A stretch of 64,000 nucleotides of DNA from Odiellus spinosus (taxonomy: Eukaryota; Arthropoda; Arachnida; Opiliones; Phalangiidae), in NCBI GenBank assembly GCA_963920705.1, contig OY987233.1, positions 3,028,001 to 3,092,000 on the forward strand, read 5' to 3'. This document shows positions 11,648 to 24,300 of this stretch, in pieces; the first letter of the stretch is position 1; every line of letters begins with the position of its first letter. A program made the position numbers and the translations under genes. The notes below the pieces were generated by a model that searched no databases, was not told where the DNA came from, and saw only the letters and a list, made by a program, of their open reading frames with translations.

Positions 11648-11817
11648 TCAGGGAAGGAAAGACGAATCATAAGTCATAACCCGAACGTAATTGACGATCA
11701 ACATCACTAAATGACGTTTCAAAACCTTTACAAGCCACTCCCACAGTTCGAAGTTGACCGCAGCCACCGCGCGACACTTAACAATTCCTAGTGTAACTTC
11801 AATCCTTTCAGGTAAAC
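11648..11817 (-). pseudogene. Unassigned coding-like fragment downstream of the LAP gene
   Basis: About 56 open codons on the minus strand run from a Cys codon near 11817 to TGA at 11650-11648. They include the words CLPERIEVTLGIVKCRAVAA and NFELWEWLVKVLKRHLVML. Amino-acid usage (Trp, charged residues) is richer than in neighbouring AT-driven frames. It has no start codon and no recognised family. It could be a transposon remnant or a lone exon, and lies on the same strand as the LAP gene but beyond its stop codon. Confidence 0.3.
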
Positions 11818-12364
11818 AATGATGTTTAATATATTACAAAAAAATCTAAATTATTTAAAACACCCTATGATCAATTGCTTCTAAGTTAATTTTCAAAAAA
11901 TATCATAACTTAAAGAGTAATTGAGGTTCGTTTGTTTTTTTTTTTTTTGAAAAATAAAAGTAATGGACTTTTGATGTATATATTATTTAAATATTGTACG
12001 CATATATTATATATTATAATCACAACCAAATTTTTTTTATATCTATTTAACCCACATTTTAGGATAGGAGTCCAACAATTTCGTAGATAACTTTTATCGC
12101 TGTTGTCTTTGGAAAAATTTGGCAACAAATATTTTTTTTTTTAAGAAAATAAAATTGTAACAAGGACTACAGTTAGTTTTGAAGAATTGTGTATACCTTC
12201 CTGAGTTTGAGAGTTTTTTTTTTTTTTCAGGAACTAATATCCGAATATTTAACTTAAGTCGTCTCAATCCCATATTTATAGGTATTTATGGAGCAATTTT
12301 TTTTTTTTTGGTTAAAACTCATCGTACTTAATTTTTCGCCCTTATTTACATATATTTACCCTGA

Positions 12365-15300
12365 TCAACATCTGGATACCAATAATGTAACGCATGGTCC
12401 TGATGAATGAAGCACCACCGCAGCTTTCTTTTGATCAACGCGTGTAAAATCCACTCCATTAACCTGTAGTGAAAAATATTATTTTAAATTTCGTCCAAAC
12501 CTATTGAGATGGGCCTAAAAAGCGCTTAAACAAAATTTCACTTAAAAATATTCAACCGCTTTCTTGAAGAGAGGATTTGAAATTAACATTTTATCCCGTT
12601 TCTTTTTTCCCTGCGAGAAATTTGAATTTACAGAAAAAGGGAGCTAGTGGCTAACTTTCGTGCGATTCAGTGAATCCCCCAGAATTGTAGCTATCTTACG
12701 AGCAAAGTGGGCATCAATCTTAAATCATTTTGCCCAAAATTCCTCGTGTATTTGTTTTTTCCGCGTGGCGGCGCCACTTGTAAGGGTCTAGTTGAAAAAG
12801 ATTCCCCTACAGGATTTCATGTAACTTTCTATTTATAATATTTAAGCTTTGTTATTCATTTTGGGGGAAGAAAAAAGAACTTTCAGCTAGCATAGTAAAG
12901 TTTAAATAGAATTAAGAATGTTTTTACTTCTAGGATCTTGTCCCCTGGTTTTAGTAACGCATTAGCAGGGCCATTTTCTGATACGTGTGTAATATAGATA
13001 CCCTGGAAAGAATAAAAGCATCTAAAACATTGCAGCAAATTTGTCTAATACGTAAATACTTGAAAACTGACCTCATCTTCCGGTCGATTTAAGTTCACTG
13101 GAGAACCAATTCCACCTTCGTACGTAAAGCCTATGTCAGGATTTCTTTGAATTGACACGGGAAACTGAAAGAAACTCTTTTAGTCAACTCTTTCAAAGAC
13201 AGGAGTACGTATCAGTTAGATAGATTTCTGGAAAAAAGTAATTGAGGAAAGCTTACCACCATCGGGTTTTTATGCGAGCCAAAAAGCCACTGCTTGTTGT
13301 GTTTGTATTTTGAGGGTAATGTGGAAGAGTTGAGCGACGAATCGTGGGATTCTCGACTGGAACTTAATTGACCAGAACCGTGAGCGTCTAAATGACGCGG
13401 ATTTTGATCGTTTCGCGACCCGCAATCGACTTTATTGTGGGAGGAATGATCGGGAAGCCTGGACATAAAATCGCTATTCTGGACTCCAACGGGACTTTTA
13501 TTTTGCAGGCGCGTATCTACATTAGGATTAAGGCACTGACTAATAAGGAAAGGGGTTGGTTGACGCGTAACAGTCGGAGCGTGAATGACGTGAGACCGGG
13601 ACATAATTACTTTATCCGCTATAGGAGATTTTCTCGAGAAACTAGATTTTTCTTGATTATAAGCTTCCTCGGCGTGACTAACGGCTTCGCGAGGGTTGTA
13701 AATGTTCGAGTATATGGGATAGTTTGTACTTGACACTGGCATTTGATGTTTATCGGAAATATATTGCAATAGAGCTTCTTCGGTATACTGAGAAGCCGCT
13801 GTAAAAAAGCATAATATGTTTTTGTCTCTAGGTTTAAGCCGCAGGATTTTGGGAAAAACCAGTTATCCATTTTGACCAAAATACTAAAGGTGATCCATCA
13901 TGCACCATTACAAAATGGGCAAGACAATAGTTCCGTAGTATCACATCATGCTCTTTTAAAGTCGCATGCAGATATTAAACACTCTCATTTTTTGACTGGA
14001 TACGTGAAAATTTAAAATTTTTCCCAATTGTTTCTTTGGGAAAAGAGATACACAACCAGGGACACGTGTTCCCAAATGTTTAGTTTGGGAAAAAATCAGT
14101 TTAATATGCACGGTGGAGCTTGAGTCCTGTATTGAGTTAAATGAACCAGGAAACCTGTATTCAAAATGGCTAATTCTTCAATTCAATAAAAATAAACGTC
14201 GAAACTATTTAAATTTCAAAACAATTCAATGGCCAATCTCCATTAAAACCAGTCAATTAAGGGTTCATGGCACCCGTTCCATCATTATGTAGCTATGGAA
14301 ACGCTCAAGCCTCCAACATTTTTTACTTTTAAACAAAATTAGGCTTAGCGTAAAATCAATCTGAAAAATCTTATTAGAGTGTAAAATTGTAGAATTTTAT
14401 CAATTTTTATGGAATTTTCTACCCTAAAAACAGTACAACCCAGGTTTTCTGGTCCCTTTAAAACGCAAATATAAAGATTCAAACTTTAAAATACACTCTG
14501 GAACCTTCAATTTTCAATTTTAATATTTTATTGCTGCGTAAAAACCAGTTAATATTAAAAACACGTAAAACATTTTTTTGTAAAGAAAATGCAATAACAG
14601 TATTTAAAACCATATATAACTTTACAATTAATAACAATCTTAAATTGTTTTCCTTAATATTTACTTAATAATATAATAATTATTAATAGGACATAACGAA
14701 TAAACGAATAACGATAAATACGGACACATGCGATGTAAAAATACTCCCTAAAACGTTTTTAAAATAAACACGCAACAGGAACTGATTCTGGCATTGTCAA
14801 ATTGATCTCGCGCCAATTTCTGTAGATTAAATTCGCAAGCTTGGCGCGGGATAAATTTGACAAGACTTGGTTGCGGGTCTACTTTAAATACTAGCTAATA
14901 AAAATAACCAGGCCATTTTTATAAATAGACAGTTTCCCCATCATTGAGATCCCAACTTACCGGATTCCAAACTGCGATAGCTTCGACTTCTTTCGCCGCT
15001 GTTTAGCGCGTAACTATTAGGTGCGGATGTGTCAGAGTGCCGACTACTTTCTTGATAACAGTGCGGAGACGGTGAGGGTAGACTTTCCGAAAGAGACTGC
15101 CTTTTATATTCTATTTCACTATTTGCTCTTTCCAAAATGGGTCCGTCTCGAGGAGGTACGTTCGGTCCGGTATACCACGCGATACTGTAAGTATTGAGTC
15201 TACTTCCGGGGTAATTAGATTCATTGACTTGGTACCCCATTTCCGAATAAGGTTTGGGCGAAGCCGCTACGTTTTGACTGATCGGCGATGAGCATTGACT

Positions 15301-18300
15301 ATAAGAACTCTGGTTACCACCGGCCGCCGTTTGTTGAGGAGACGGTTGATGCCCACTTCGCGAAGCTAATGACTTGCGTTGACCAGAATTTGGAGCTTGA
15401 TTCTGCCTATCCGTATCTAAGCGAGAGTCGCTCTTAACATCGACGTTATGAGAAACGTGAGAACCCGCTCTAGGCGGAGGGTAAGTTCCGCAAGTGGTCG
15501 GTAATGTGGCAAACTTGTGCGCGAGGGATAGCGGCGCAGTTTGGGACACTGGCGATGAGAACCTCGGTCCTCTTTGAACGAAAGAGTTCGTCGAAGTTGG
15601 AACTGCGCTTTTCATTTGCGCTGAAGAATTGTTATAAGAAGGATGGCAATAATATTTCCGACCATCGGGAGAGTAATTACCACTACCCGTATTTTGATGA
15701 ACATTTGGTAAACCATCGAAAAACTGAAGGAAAAAATTTTAATTTCTCTACGTCAAAATGAAATTTTTGGCAAATTATAAGTAGTTCCAAAAGAACACGA
15801 CGTATTCCACAAAATAAATTAACACATAATGTGTGCTATCTGTAAAGCAAACTCTGGCGTAGGGGTGCCGTAGGTTTTGATTTATTAAATCCTGCCACCT
15901 GAAATCCATCCCTTTCTTCCAGACTCAAAATCTCGAGATAAGAATACAAGATACTTGTTTAGCTATCACATCAATGGTTTGCCGATAGCTACGTCTTAAG
16001 TACAATTGTGGTGCGCGTCTACTTTTAAGGATAAAATATAATCATTCAATTCTTTCTTGATTCATTCTTAAATTTTTGCTGATAGATTTTAATCCTTAAA
16101 CTAAGAACAGACTCTAATGTCTTTTTGGTTGAACTTTGGATCCGAAAAACAGCTACAACTTCATTGGTAAGCTGGTAAACTCTAATCAGTTTGCGCACCA
16201 CTCTCGCGAGTGCAACGCTTCAAAATTGTTTGCAGTGACATATTCACGCGTACATACATCAATTTCAGTGTATTCTTTTATAACTCATATGAAAAAATAA
16301 AGCTTAAACTAAAGGTACGTGAGAAAAATGAAATAAAACAGACCTGCTTCTTGAGTTGTTTGGTAATTTGAGAAGGAGATGGATTTCTATCTTGATTGAA
16401 GATTTTTTCCTGCCTCGCGTGAACATCTTCGCGCACAACACTATTCAAACAACTCTCCTCCCATTTTCGTACCGTTTGTTCCGGGTCTTGGGGCCTCAAA
16501 CTTGGGAATGATGGACTTTCTGACTGCCGCGGATGATGGTTCCCATCCACTGTCTCCGAAATATTTGAATTTTCGGGGTTTCTCGAATTTCGATAAGAAT
16601 TATCACTACCTTCGTTCTGTTTCGCCAGTTCTTCTCTTATAGAATCTGGCTCCATTTCATCGGATGGAGATTTGTCCTAAGGAGGAAGACAATTATTAAA
16701 GTAGACCCGCAACCCGACTCGACTCCAGCCTTGTAAAATGGATCAAGCTAGCAAATTTAATCTTTAGAACTCGAAAACATTCACGAGGCGACATCTAAAG
16801 ATTAAATTTGCACAAATCGAGTTAGGTTGAGTGCCGGTTGGTAATAATAAACCTTATATGAAACTTACATCCAAAGGGTATTGCGCGTAAGTTCCATTGA
16901 CCTCCAACTTCTTGAGTACAAAATTTCTAGCATGTCGCGCGTGAGCTTTAAGTTCTTTCGGATATGGTGTCGGAGCTCTGACTAATTTACCCTTTTTTTT
17001 TTTTTTTTTTTTTGACAAAAAATAATAATTTGTATATAATATAATGAAGATATAAGACTTTTTTACTGACTGCGTAACTTACGGGGCGTTCAGACTCTAC
17101 ATCGGAAGAAAACTTAATCTGTTGCCGGCCTTCCCTTTCGGCTTCTGAATCGGGAGTCGTAGGTTCAATTCCTGATAAAAGAACTTATTTCAGAAGTTTT
17201 CTCGTGTATACACATAAAGATACGTTAATAAATAGCATGGAGTCTGCTGGAGGTTATTTAGACCCAAAATTTTGGCCTACATAGCAACAACGGCTATCTA
17301 CGCCCTAAGTTTGAGCATAACTAGCCAAATATGCGTGGTTCAAACTATTTAGGCCAAAAATAGAATCAACCTATTCACAAACGGTGAATGGGGCTGATAT
17401 TTAAACTTCAGTTCTTGTAATTCTTACCAGACTGATCTAAAGGAGATTGAGGCAGCATAAAACAAGTTAAAACTCTTTGACCAGTTTCCGCATCCACGTC
17501 AGATTGAAGAGGTACTAACGGTTTGGCCTGAAAATATTTTTTAATTTCACATTTGAAGCCTTAAAAGTGAGGCTTATTGGAATTCTTACTTGATTTTCAG
17601 ACAGCCAAAGAGCGTGTAAATTTGGCAGTTTAGCTATACTGAAGGGTAAATTACACAAATGGTTAGAGACTAGGTTGACAACCCTCAAACGGGCGATATG
17701 GCCAATCTCATCAGGTACAAATGTCAGGCGATTGTTACGCAATGAAAGAATACTTAAGCTCACGCAACTTCCAATCTTTAAAGCAATTTGAATAACGTTA
17801 AATACTGAAGGTAAATTTTAGCTACGGTCACACTAGGGTCATTCCATATGGTTTCACCTAGGCGTGCAACCATGGGTCGGCAGATCTTAACGAAATTTGG
17901 TACACTTGTTTCTATGCTTAAAAAACTAGGATTCCCAGATTTTAAGATGAAAATAAAAATAATTGAATTTTTGGCGAAATTTAGAGTAACCCCCCAAGAT
18001 TTTTAGAACATCAGCGAAAAAAAATTATGCTCTTGCGAAAATACCAATATCTTTCTGGCGCCTCGGTTGATTCTTTGAAATTTACTCATGTTTATAGAGT
18101 AAAAGCCGAGGAATCTGATGGTCATCTTGAAAATGGTCTACCTCTTTTAGTTTTTTTGTTTTTAATTTTTTAAATTTCGCGGGGGGGTCCTACACTCTGA
18201 CGTGTGACGTAATGAGGTCCAACTTTTAAAATTTTTATTTTCACTTTTTTTAAGACCCTGAGGTCATATCTTTCACCTAGTATATGTTTGGTTTTTGGTA

Positions 18301-21300
18301 TTTGTTTCGTATCTAATTGGTAATCAAAAACCAAAGTTTCAAATTTTTGGGATTTTTATATTTATGTTATGTACAGGGTGTTTCGAAAATGGTGATAGGA
18401 TCGAGCTCCATTGGGTTCTATGGGCCATTTTAAGACGAAAATGTTCTATGACGTTTTGTCGTAAGGGGCGCTGTTTAAAAGTTACGAAATGATTCATGTG
18501 CGGATGACCCGTATACTCAATGCTAAAATCAATTTTTATCAAGCGCGTGCTTTTAAACGTATTTTATCATTATCTTAACTCTTAAACGGCGCCCCATACG
18601 ACAAAACGTCATAGAGCCCCTGTAGATAAGTCCTACCACCATTTTCGAAACACCCCTGTATGTATAATAAAATATAAAATAAATATAAAAATTCCAAAAA
18701 TTTGAAACTTTTGTTTTTGAGTACCAGTTAAATACGAAACAAATACTAAGGGTGAAAGATGTGCCCACGGGGTCTTGAATAATGCGAAAATAAAAATTTT
18801 AAAAGTTGGACCACATGATGTCACACGTCACATTGTAAAACCCCCCGCGAAATTTAAAAAAATTAAAAACCAAAAAACTAAAAGAGGTAGATCATTTTCG
18901 AGATGACCATCAGATTCCTCTCATTTTACTCTATAAACAAAAGTAAATTCCAAAGAATCAACCGAGGCGCCAGAAAGATATTGGTATTTTCGCAAGAGCA
19001 TAATTTTTTTTCGCTGACGTTCTAAAAATCTTGGGGGTTTACTCTAAATTTCGCCAAAAATCCCATTTTTCTTATTTTTTTCTTAAAATCTGGGAATCCT
19101 AGTTTTTTAAGCATAGAAACAAGTGTACCAAATTTCATTAACATCTGCCGACCCATGGTTGCATGCATCAATTCCAAGGTCTAGTATGAACGCGGCTTTT
19201 ATGAAATCTGATTAAAATTCAAACGTACTTCGCGGGGAAGAGATTCGATACAGTTATCATCAGCCATTAAAGTATGTAGACTTCTTAACAAGCCAAAACT
19301 GGATGGTAGTGAATGAATATTATTGTTGCTCATTACCAATTCTTCTAAACACTGCAAACTGCATTAAAAAATAGTCCATTTAATAAGTGGCAGAGTATGG
19401 GCAGATAATAGTGGGTAACTATTAGCTCCACATTAAAAGAATAGGCCGGTGTTGATGTCCAAGATCTTACGCATCAAACGCCTGCCTATTCTTTTATTGT
19501 TAGAACATTACAAACGCGGTTGAAGGCTGAAATAATATGATTGGGCCGAATTACTTTTATTCAAATTTTACCAAACTTTAAAATTTAATTTAAACACCAA
19601 AAACGTGTCATAAAATTGTTTCAAAATTCTAGAATACATTTTTTTGGCATCCGGTGATTCCGAAAATAAATGAAAAAACTGTTCTATTTTTAGAGCTCTC
19701 CAAGTTTCCCTTGTGGGTCATTCCATGACAAAACGTACAGGCGTGTCCACCCTCCCATCTCAGAATTGAACAAAATTTTGTACCTGGGGTTCTTTTACGT
19801 GTAGAAACCGAATTCCAGAATATTTTTACAATCGGTCAAGCCGTTTTCGAGATACAGAGGGTCGGTGTTACAGAAACTGGCCTTAACACCCATTTTTAAA
19901 TTAGCTGTATCTCGATAAATAATTGCTCGATCACCGCGTTTCAAGAACCGAATTAAAGGTTTTGAAGTGAAGAATAATGCTATTTAAAATTCGAAACTAC
20001 TACTAGTTGGTAAAAAGGTCAAAAGTAATATTTAAATGATTGACCTTTGACCTTTCAATGAAGCCACACTTTTATTCGAGCTCTAACATTTTTTTTCGAA
20101 TTCCCTGCATGTGAATTAGTCGAAAAGTATGAAATCCCAAAGTATTATTTTTAGATCTTGAGATATTCTGATTTTTGTCAGACCCCACAAACATTATATT
20201 TATTTAAAAATATTTACATTTTAATTTTCGAAAAAGCAGTTTCAATTTTCAATTCCATCGTTTGGTAATATGTAATATTTCGATGTTTGTGACTTGATCG
20301 TAATTGGTGGATCGATTTTACCAAGTATATTTTCAGATAAGACCCACCATTGATCTTTAGTTTTTGGCAAAAACTGGTTTTCGTATGTTTCAGGTGGATG
20401 CATGAAAGATATAAAATAATCTTCGAATTCCACTGAATATTCTTTTCATAAACACATGCCACAAAATTACAGAAAGTTAGATCCCCTCTCTTATCCTCAG
20501 CGTAATTTTCTTTAAGATGGCGAGAAATATTAAATATTTGCATATCATCCAAAACTGAAAGGGTGGTTGCTTTTATTTGAGTTGTACTTTCAGGGATAGA
20601 TTTATGAAATCTGGGTTCCATTAATAGTAATTGCCTTGCGGTTGTGCAAGAATTTAGGCAAATTTAAAATAAATACAATTTTATTAATTTATGTCATCAC
20701 CAGAATGATTTTAACATTGAATGTGAATGTCACTTTTTTGCTACTTCACATGGTTAAGGTCCTTGTGATGGCATCGGCGGTACAGTGATACGAAAAACAG
20801 CCAAAACAAGTTTGCAGCGTCGAACTGCTGAACAGATTCTCACTCCGATAGCCATGTATAATTTTTGCAAGGATGCATTCAAGAAAATAGATTTTTTTTT
20901 ATTTTTCTCATACCTAAGTTAAAACATCTGGTGATTTCTGGCTCAACCGCTTTTTAAAGGCAATTACTATTAATGGAACCCAGATTTCATAAATCTATCC
21001 CTGAAAGTACAACTCAAATAAAAGCAACCACCCTTTCAGTTTAAGATGATATGCAAATATTTAATATTTCTCGCCATCTTAAAGAAAGTTACGCTGAGGA
21101 TAAGAGAGGGGATCTAACTTTCTGTAATTTTGTGGCATGTGTTTATGAAAAGAAGTTGTACGTAGGAAAAATTGAAGAATATTCAGTGGAATTCGAAGAT
21201 TACTTTATATCTTTCATGCATCCACCTGAAACATACGAAAACCAGTTTTGGCCAAAAACTAAAGATCAATGGTGGGTCTTATCTGAAAATATACTTGGTA

Positions 21301-24300
21301 AAATCGATCCACCAATTATGATCAAGTCACAAACATCGAAATATTACATATTACCAAACAATGGAATTGACAATTGAAACTGCTTTTTTGAAAATTAAAA
21401 TGTAAATATTTTTAAATAAATATAATATTTGTGGGGTCTGACAAAAATCGGAATATCTCAAGATCTATAAATAATACTTTGGGATTTCATACTTTTCGGC
21501 TAATTCACATGCAGGGAATTCGAAAAAAAAATGTTAGAGCTCGAATAAAAGTGTGGCTTCATTAAAAGGTCAAAGGTCAATCATTTAAATATTACTTTTA
21601 ACCTTTTTACCAACTAGTAGTAGTTTCGAATTTTAAATAGCATTATTCTTCACTTCAAAACTTTAATTCGGTTCTTGAAACGCGATGATCGAACAATTAT
21701 TTATCGAGATACAGCTAATTTAAAAATGGGTGTTAAGGCCAGTTTCTGTAACACCGACCCTCTGTATCTCGAAAATGGCTTGACCGATTGTAAAAATATT
21801 CCGGAATTCGGTTTCTACACGTAAAAGAACCCCAGGTACAAAATTTTGTTCAATTCTGAGATGGGAGGGTGGACACGCCTGTACGTTTTGTCATGGAATG
21901 ACCCTTTAAAGGTAGAATGAAAGGTCAAAACAACCTATTTTTAATCGATTAAGAATGCTAAACTAATGAGAAAAACAATAATATAACGCGCCAAAAATAT
22001 TTCGTTATTTTATAATCAATTTCCAAAGTTCCGAAACTTGCAGATGCTAAGCCTTGGCTGCCTAGCTCGGCGAACTAGGCGAGCACCAGACGTATTTTTT
22101 TAAATATTCTCGTCTGATATAGTCGCCAATCACGAGCGAGTACGCGTATTTTTAAAGTACACATACTCGTTCGTGATTGGCGACAAGAACAGCCGCGAAT
22201 ATTAAAAAAATACAGGTCGTGCTAGCCTAGTTCACCGAGCTAGGCAGCCTAGGCTTAGCATCGGAACCTTGGAAATTGATAATAAAATAACGAAATATTT
22301 TTGGTGAGTTTTATTATTGTTTTTCTCGTTATTTTAGCATTCTTAATCGATTAAAAATAGGTTGTTTCGGCCTTTCATTCTCCCTTTAAGCGCAATAAAA
22401 CTTAAGTAAATTCAACTTACTTGCCAATACTAGGTGGTATACTGGAAATATGATTATTTTCTATATGAATAACAGAAAGCTTCCTCAGGTTACCTAGCGT
22501 ATGCGGCAAATGTCTAATTTTATTGTGCGAGAGAGTGAGATCAGTCATGCTTATGCAACCGTCAACTTCCGGCGCAATTTCTTGAATTTTGTTCTTACTG
22601 GCATCCAAATAGCCTAATTTTTTTAAATTACCTAGACACTGCAATGATAATAATGATACAAAAAAATTAAAAATCATTATGAAAACACGAACACTAGAAT
22701 GTATAGGAAGCTAACATCTAATGGAGAGAGCAATGTGTAATGACGTATTATTTTTTATTGGGTTGACTCTGGCGCCATCTACCCTATTTATGATTTTCAA
22801 TAAATTCAAAATATAGCGACGTCCGCCATTTTGAGTACTGTCGTGTAATGATAAGAACTTGAAGTCATCTCTGAACCAAGGCTTAAACATTTTAGCCATC
22901 CTCATGTTTCTTTACGCAAGGGATTCGGTAAAAACGAATGAATGCACACTTTTACAATCCTTAATATAACATCTTCTACCCATTTTTAACGTTCCTCTAA
23001 CTTCCTTATTATCCAATATGTACCCAATATGGCGGACAATTCAGAAAAAAAAAATATTGTTCCAAATTTTTCCAATGGATGGCGTTAGACTGCACCCGTT
23101 TGGTTCAGTGACGTAGAATCTAACCAAATGCAGGGCTGCCAGCGCATAGCCCAGAAAAAATTATAGGTTAATACCTATAATTTTTTCTGGCCAAAAATAT
23201 AGGTAATTTATAGGTCCAAAAATATCAATTTTTAGGACTTTTTATAGGTTTTTAGTTTCGAAAAATAGGGGTTTTATAGGGAGGTTTCGCTGACTTGTAA
23301 TGCAATATAGGTTCTATAGCCTCTAGACCTGTCCCTCTGCCTTTATTGGCACTACTAGCTACTCACGCCCCTCTCCATAGTCTAACTAACCTCTAAAAAA
23401 ATAAAGTAATAATTACCAGTGACCTAGGAGAGGAAACCTTTCTGCCACAGCTTGGTTTTTTGCAATCATTTGCACTTTTTCAAGCAAAAGTATAATTTTT
23501 ATAGTTATATAGTTCATTCCTTTCAAATTTTAGCACCGAAAATGAACAAATTCCCCAAAAAATAGGTATTATAGGTTAAAAAGTGAAATTATAGGTTTTT
23601 ATAGGATCACTTCAGAATTATAGGTAATTATAGGTATTATAGGTGGTCTGGGAGCCCTGCAAATGTTAGCTCCCTATAGTTTTCACTAATGGAAGGTTTC
23701 ATCCCTGTTTTAGCGTTCGTAGGGGGTTAAAAAATGATATCAGGGTCAGAGTTCAGCTAGCCCTGAAAAGTAAGTCGGGGTCTGGTCTAGGATGAAATCT
23801 GGGGCGTCGGAAGAGGGGGTAGGGTAGGCTCAAGAGCCCTCAGTCATCGGACCTGGGGTCTTAGCCAACTTGTTCAGTGCACCAAATTGAAAATAATTTC
23901 TCATGAACTATTAGACAAACTTAAAAAACAGTGAAAAAAAAGCTAGGGGGGTTTTATTTCTAATCGAAATTGGACAAAACAAAGATAAATCGAGAAAACA
24001 TCTGCCAACACACATCACCCTTTAGCAAATCATTAAAAGTTTTACGTACCGGAGGCACTTTGAGAATCCTATTTCCGTCACACCATAGCTCTGTTAATTT
24101 TGAAAGTGATCCTATTACTTCAGGCTGTAAAGTTTAAATAATAAACAATAAACCAGTGGAAATGTTAAAAGACACAATTTTCAATGAATAATATTCGCAG
24201 ATACACTCGTTTGACTCTATTGTTTCCGACCACTGAAAATTTGAAAATCCTATACAGGAATTATAGGAAATTTCTTTGAGTAATATAGGAAAATATAGGA

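Larger units (their letters stand above)
19714..21904. mobile_element. 2.2-kb giant palindrome carrying two inverted copies of one ORF
   Basis: Ends are GGGTCATTCCATGACAAAAC and its complement. The two arms (about 19714-20636 and 20957-21904) are near-identical inverse copies around a 320-base spacer. Each arm carries the same reading frame, in opposite directions. The plus copy (21051-21377) includes [39 protein letters not shown] and [20 protein letters not shown]. The minus copy (20621-20214) has the same N-terminal half and then shifts frame, because a segment encoding [13 protein letters not shown] is missing. I do not recognise a named family for this protein. The element is in LAP intron 6. 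Confidence 0.85.
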
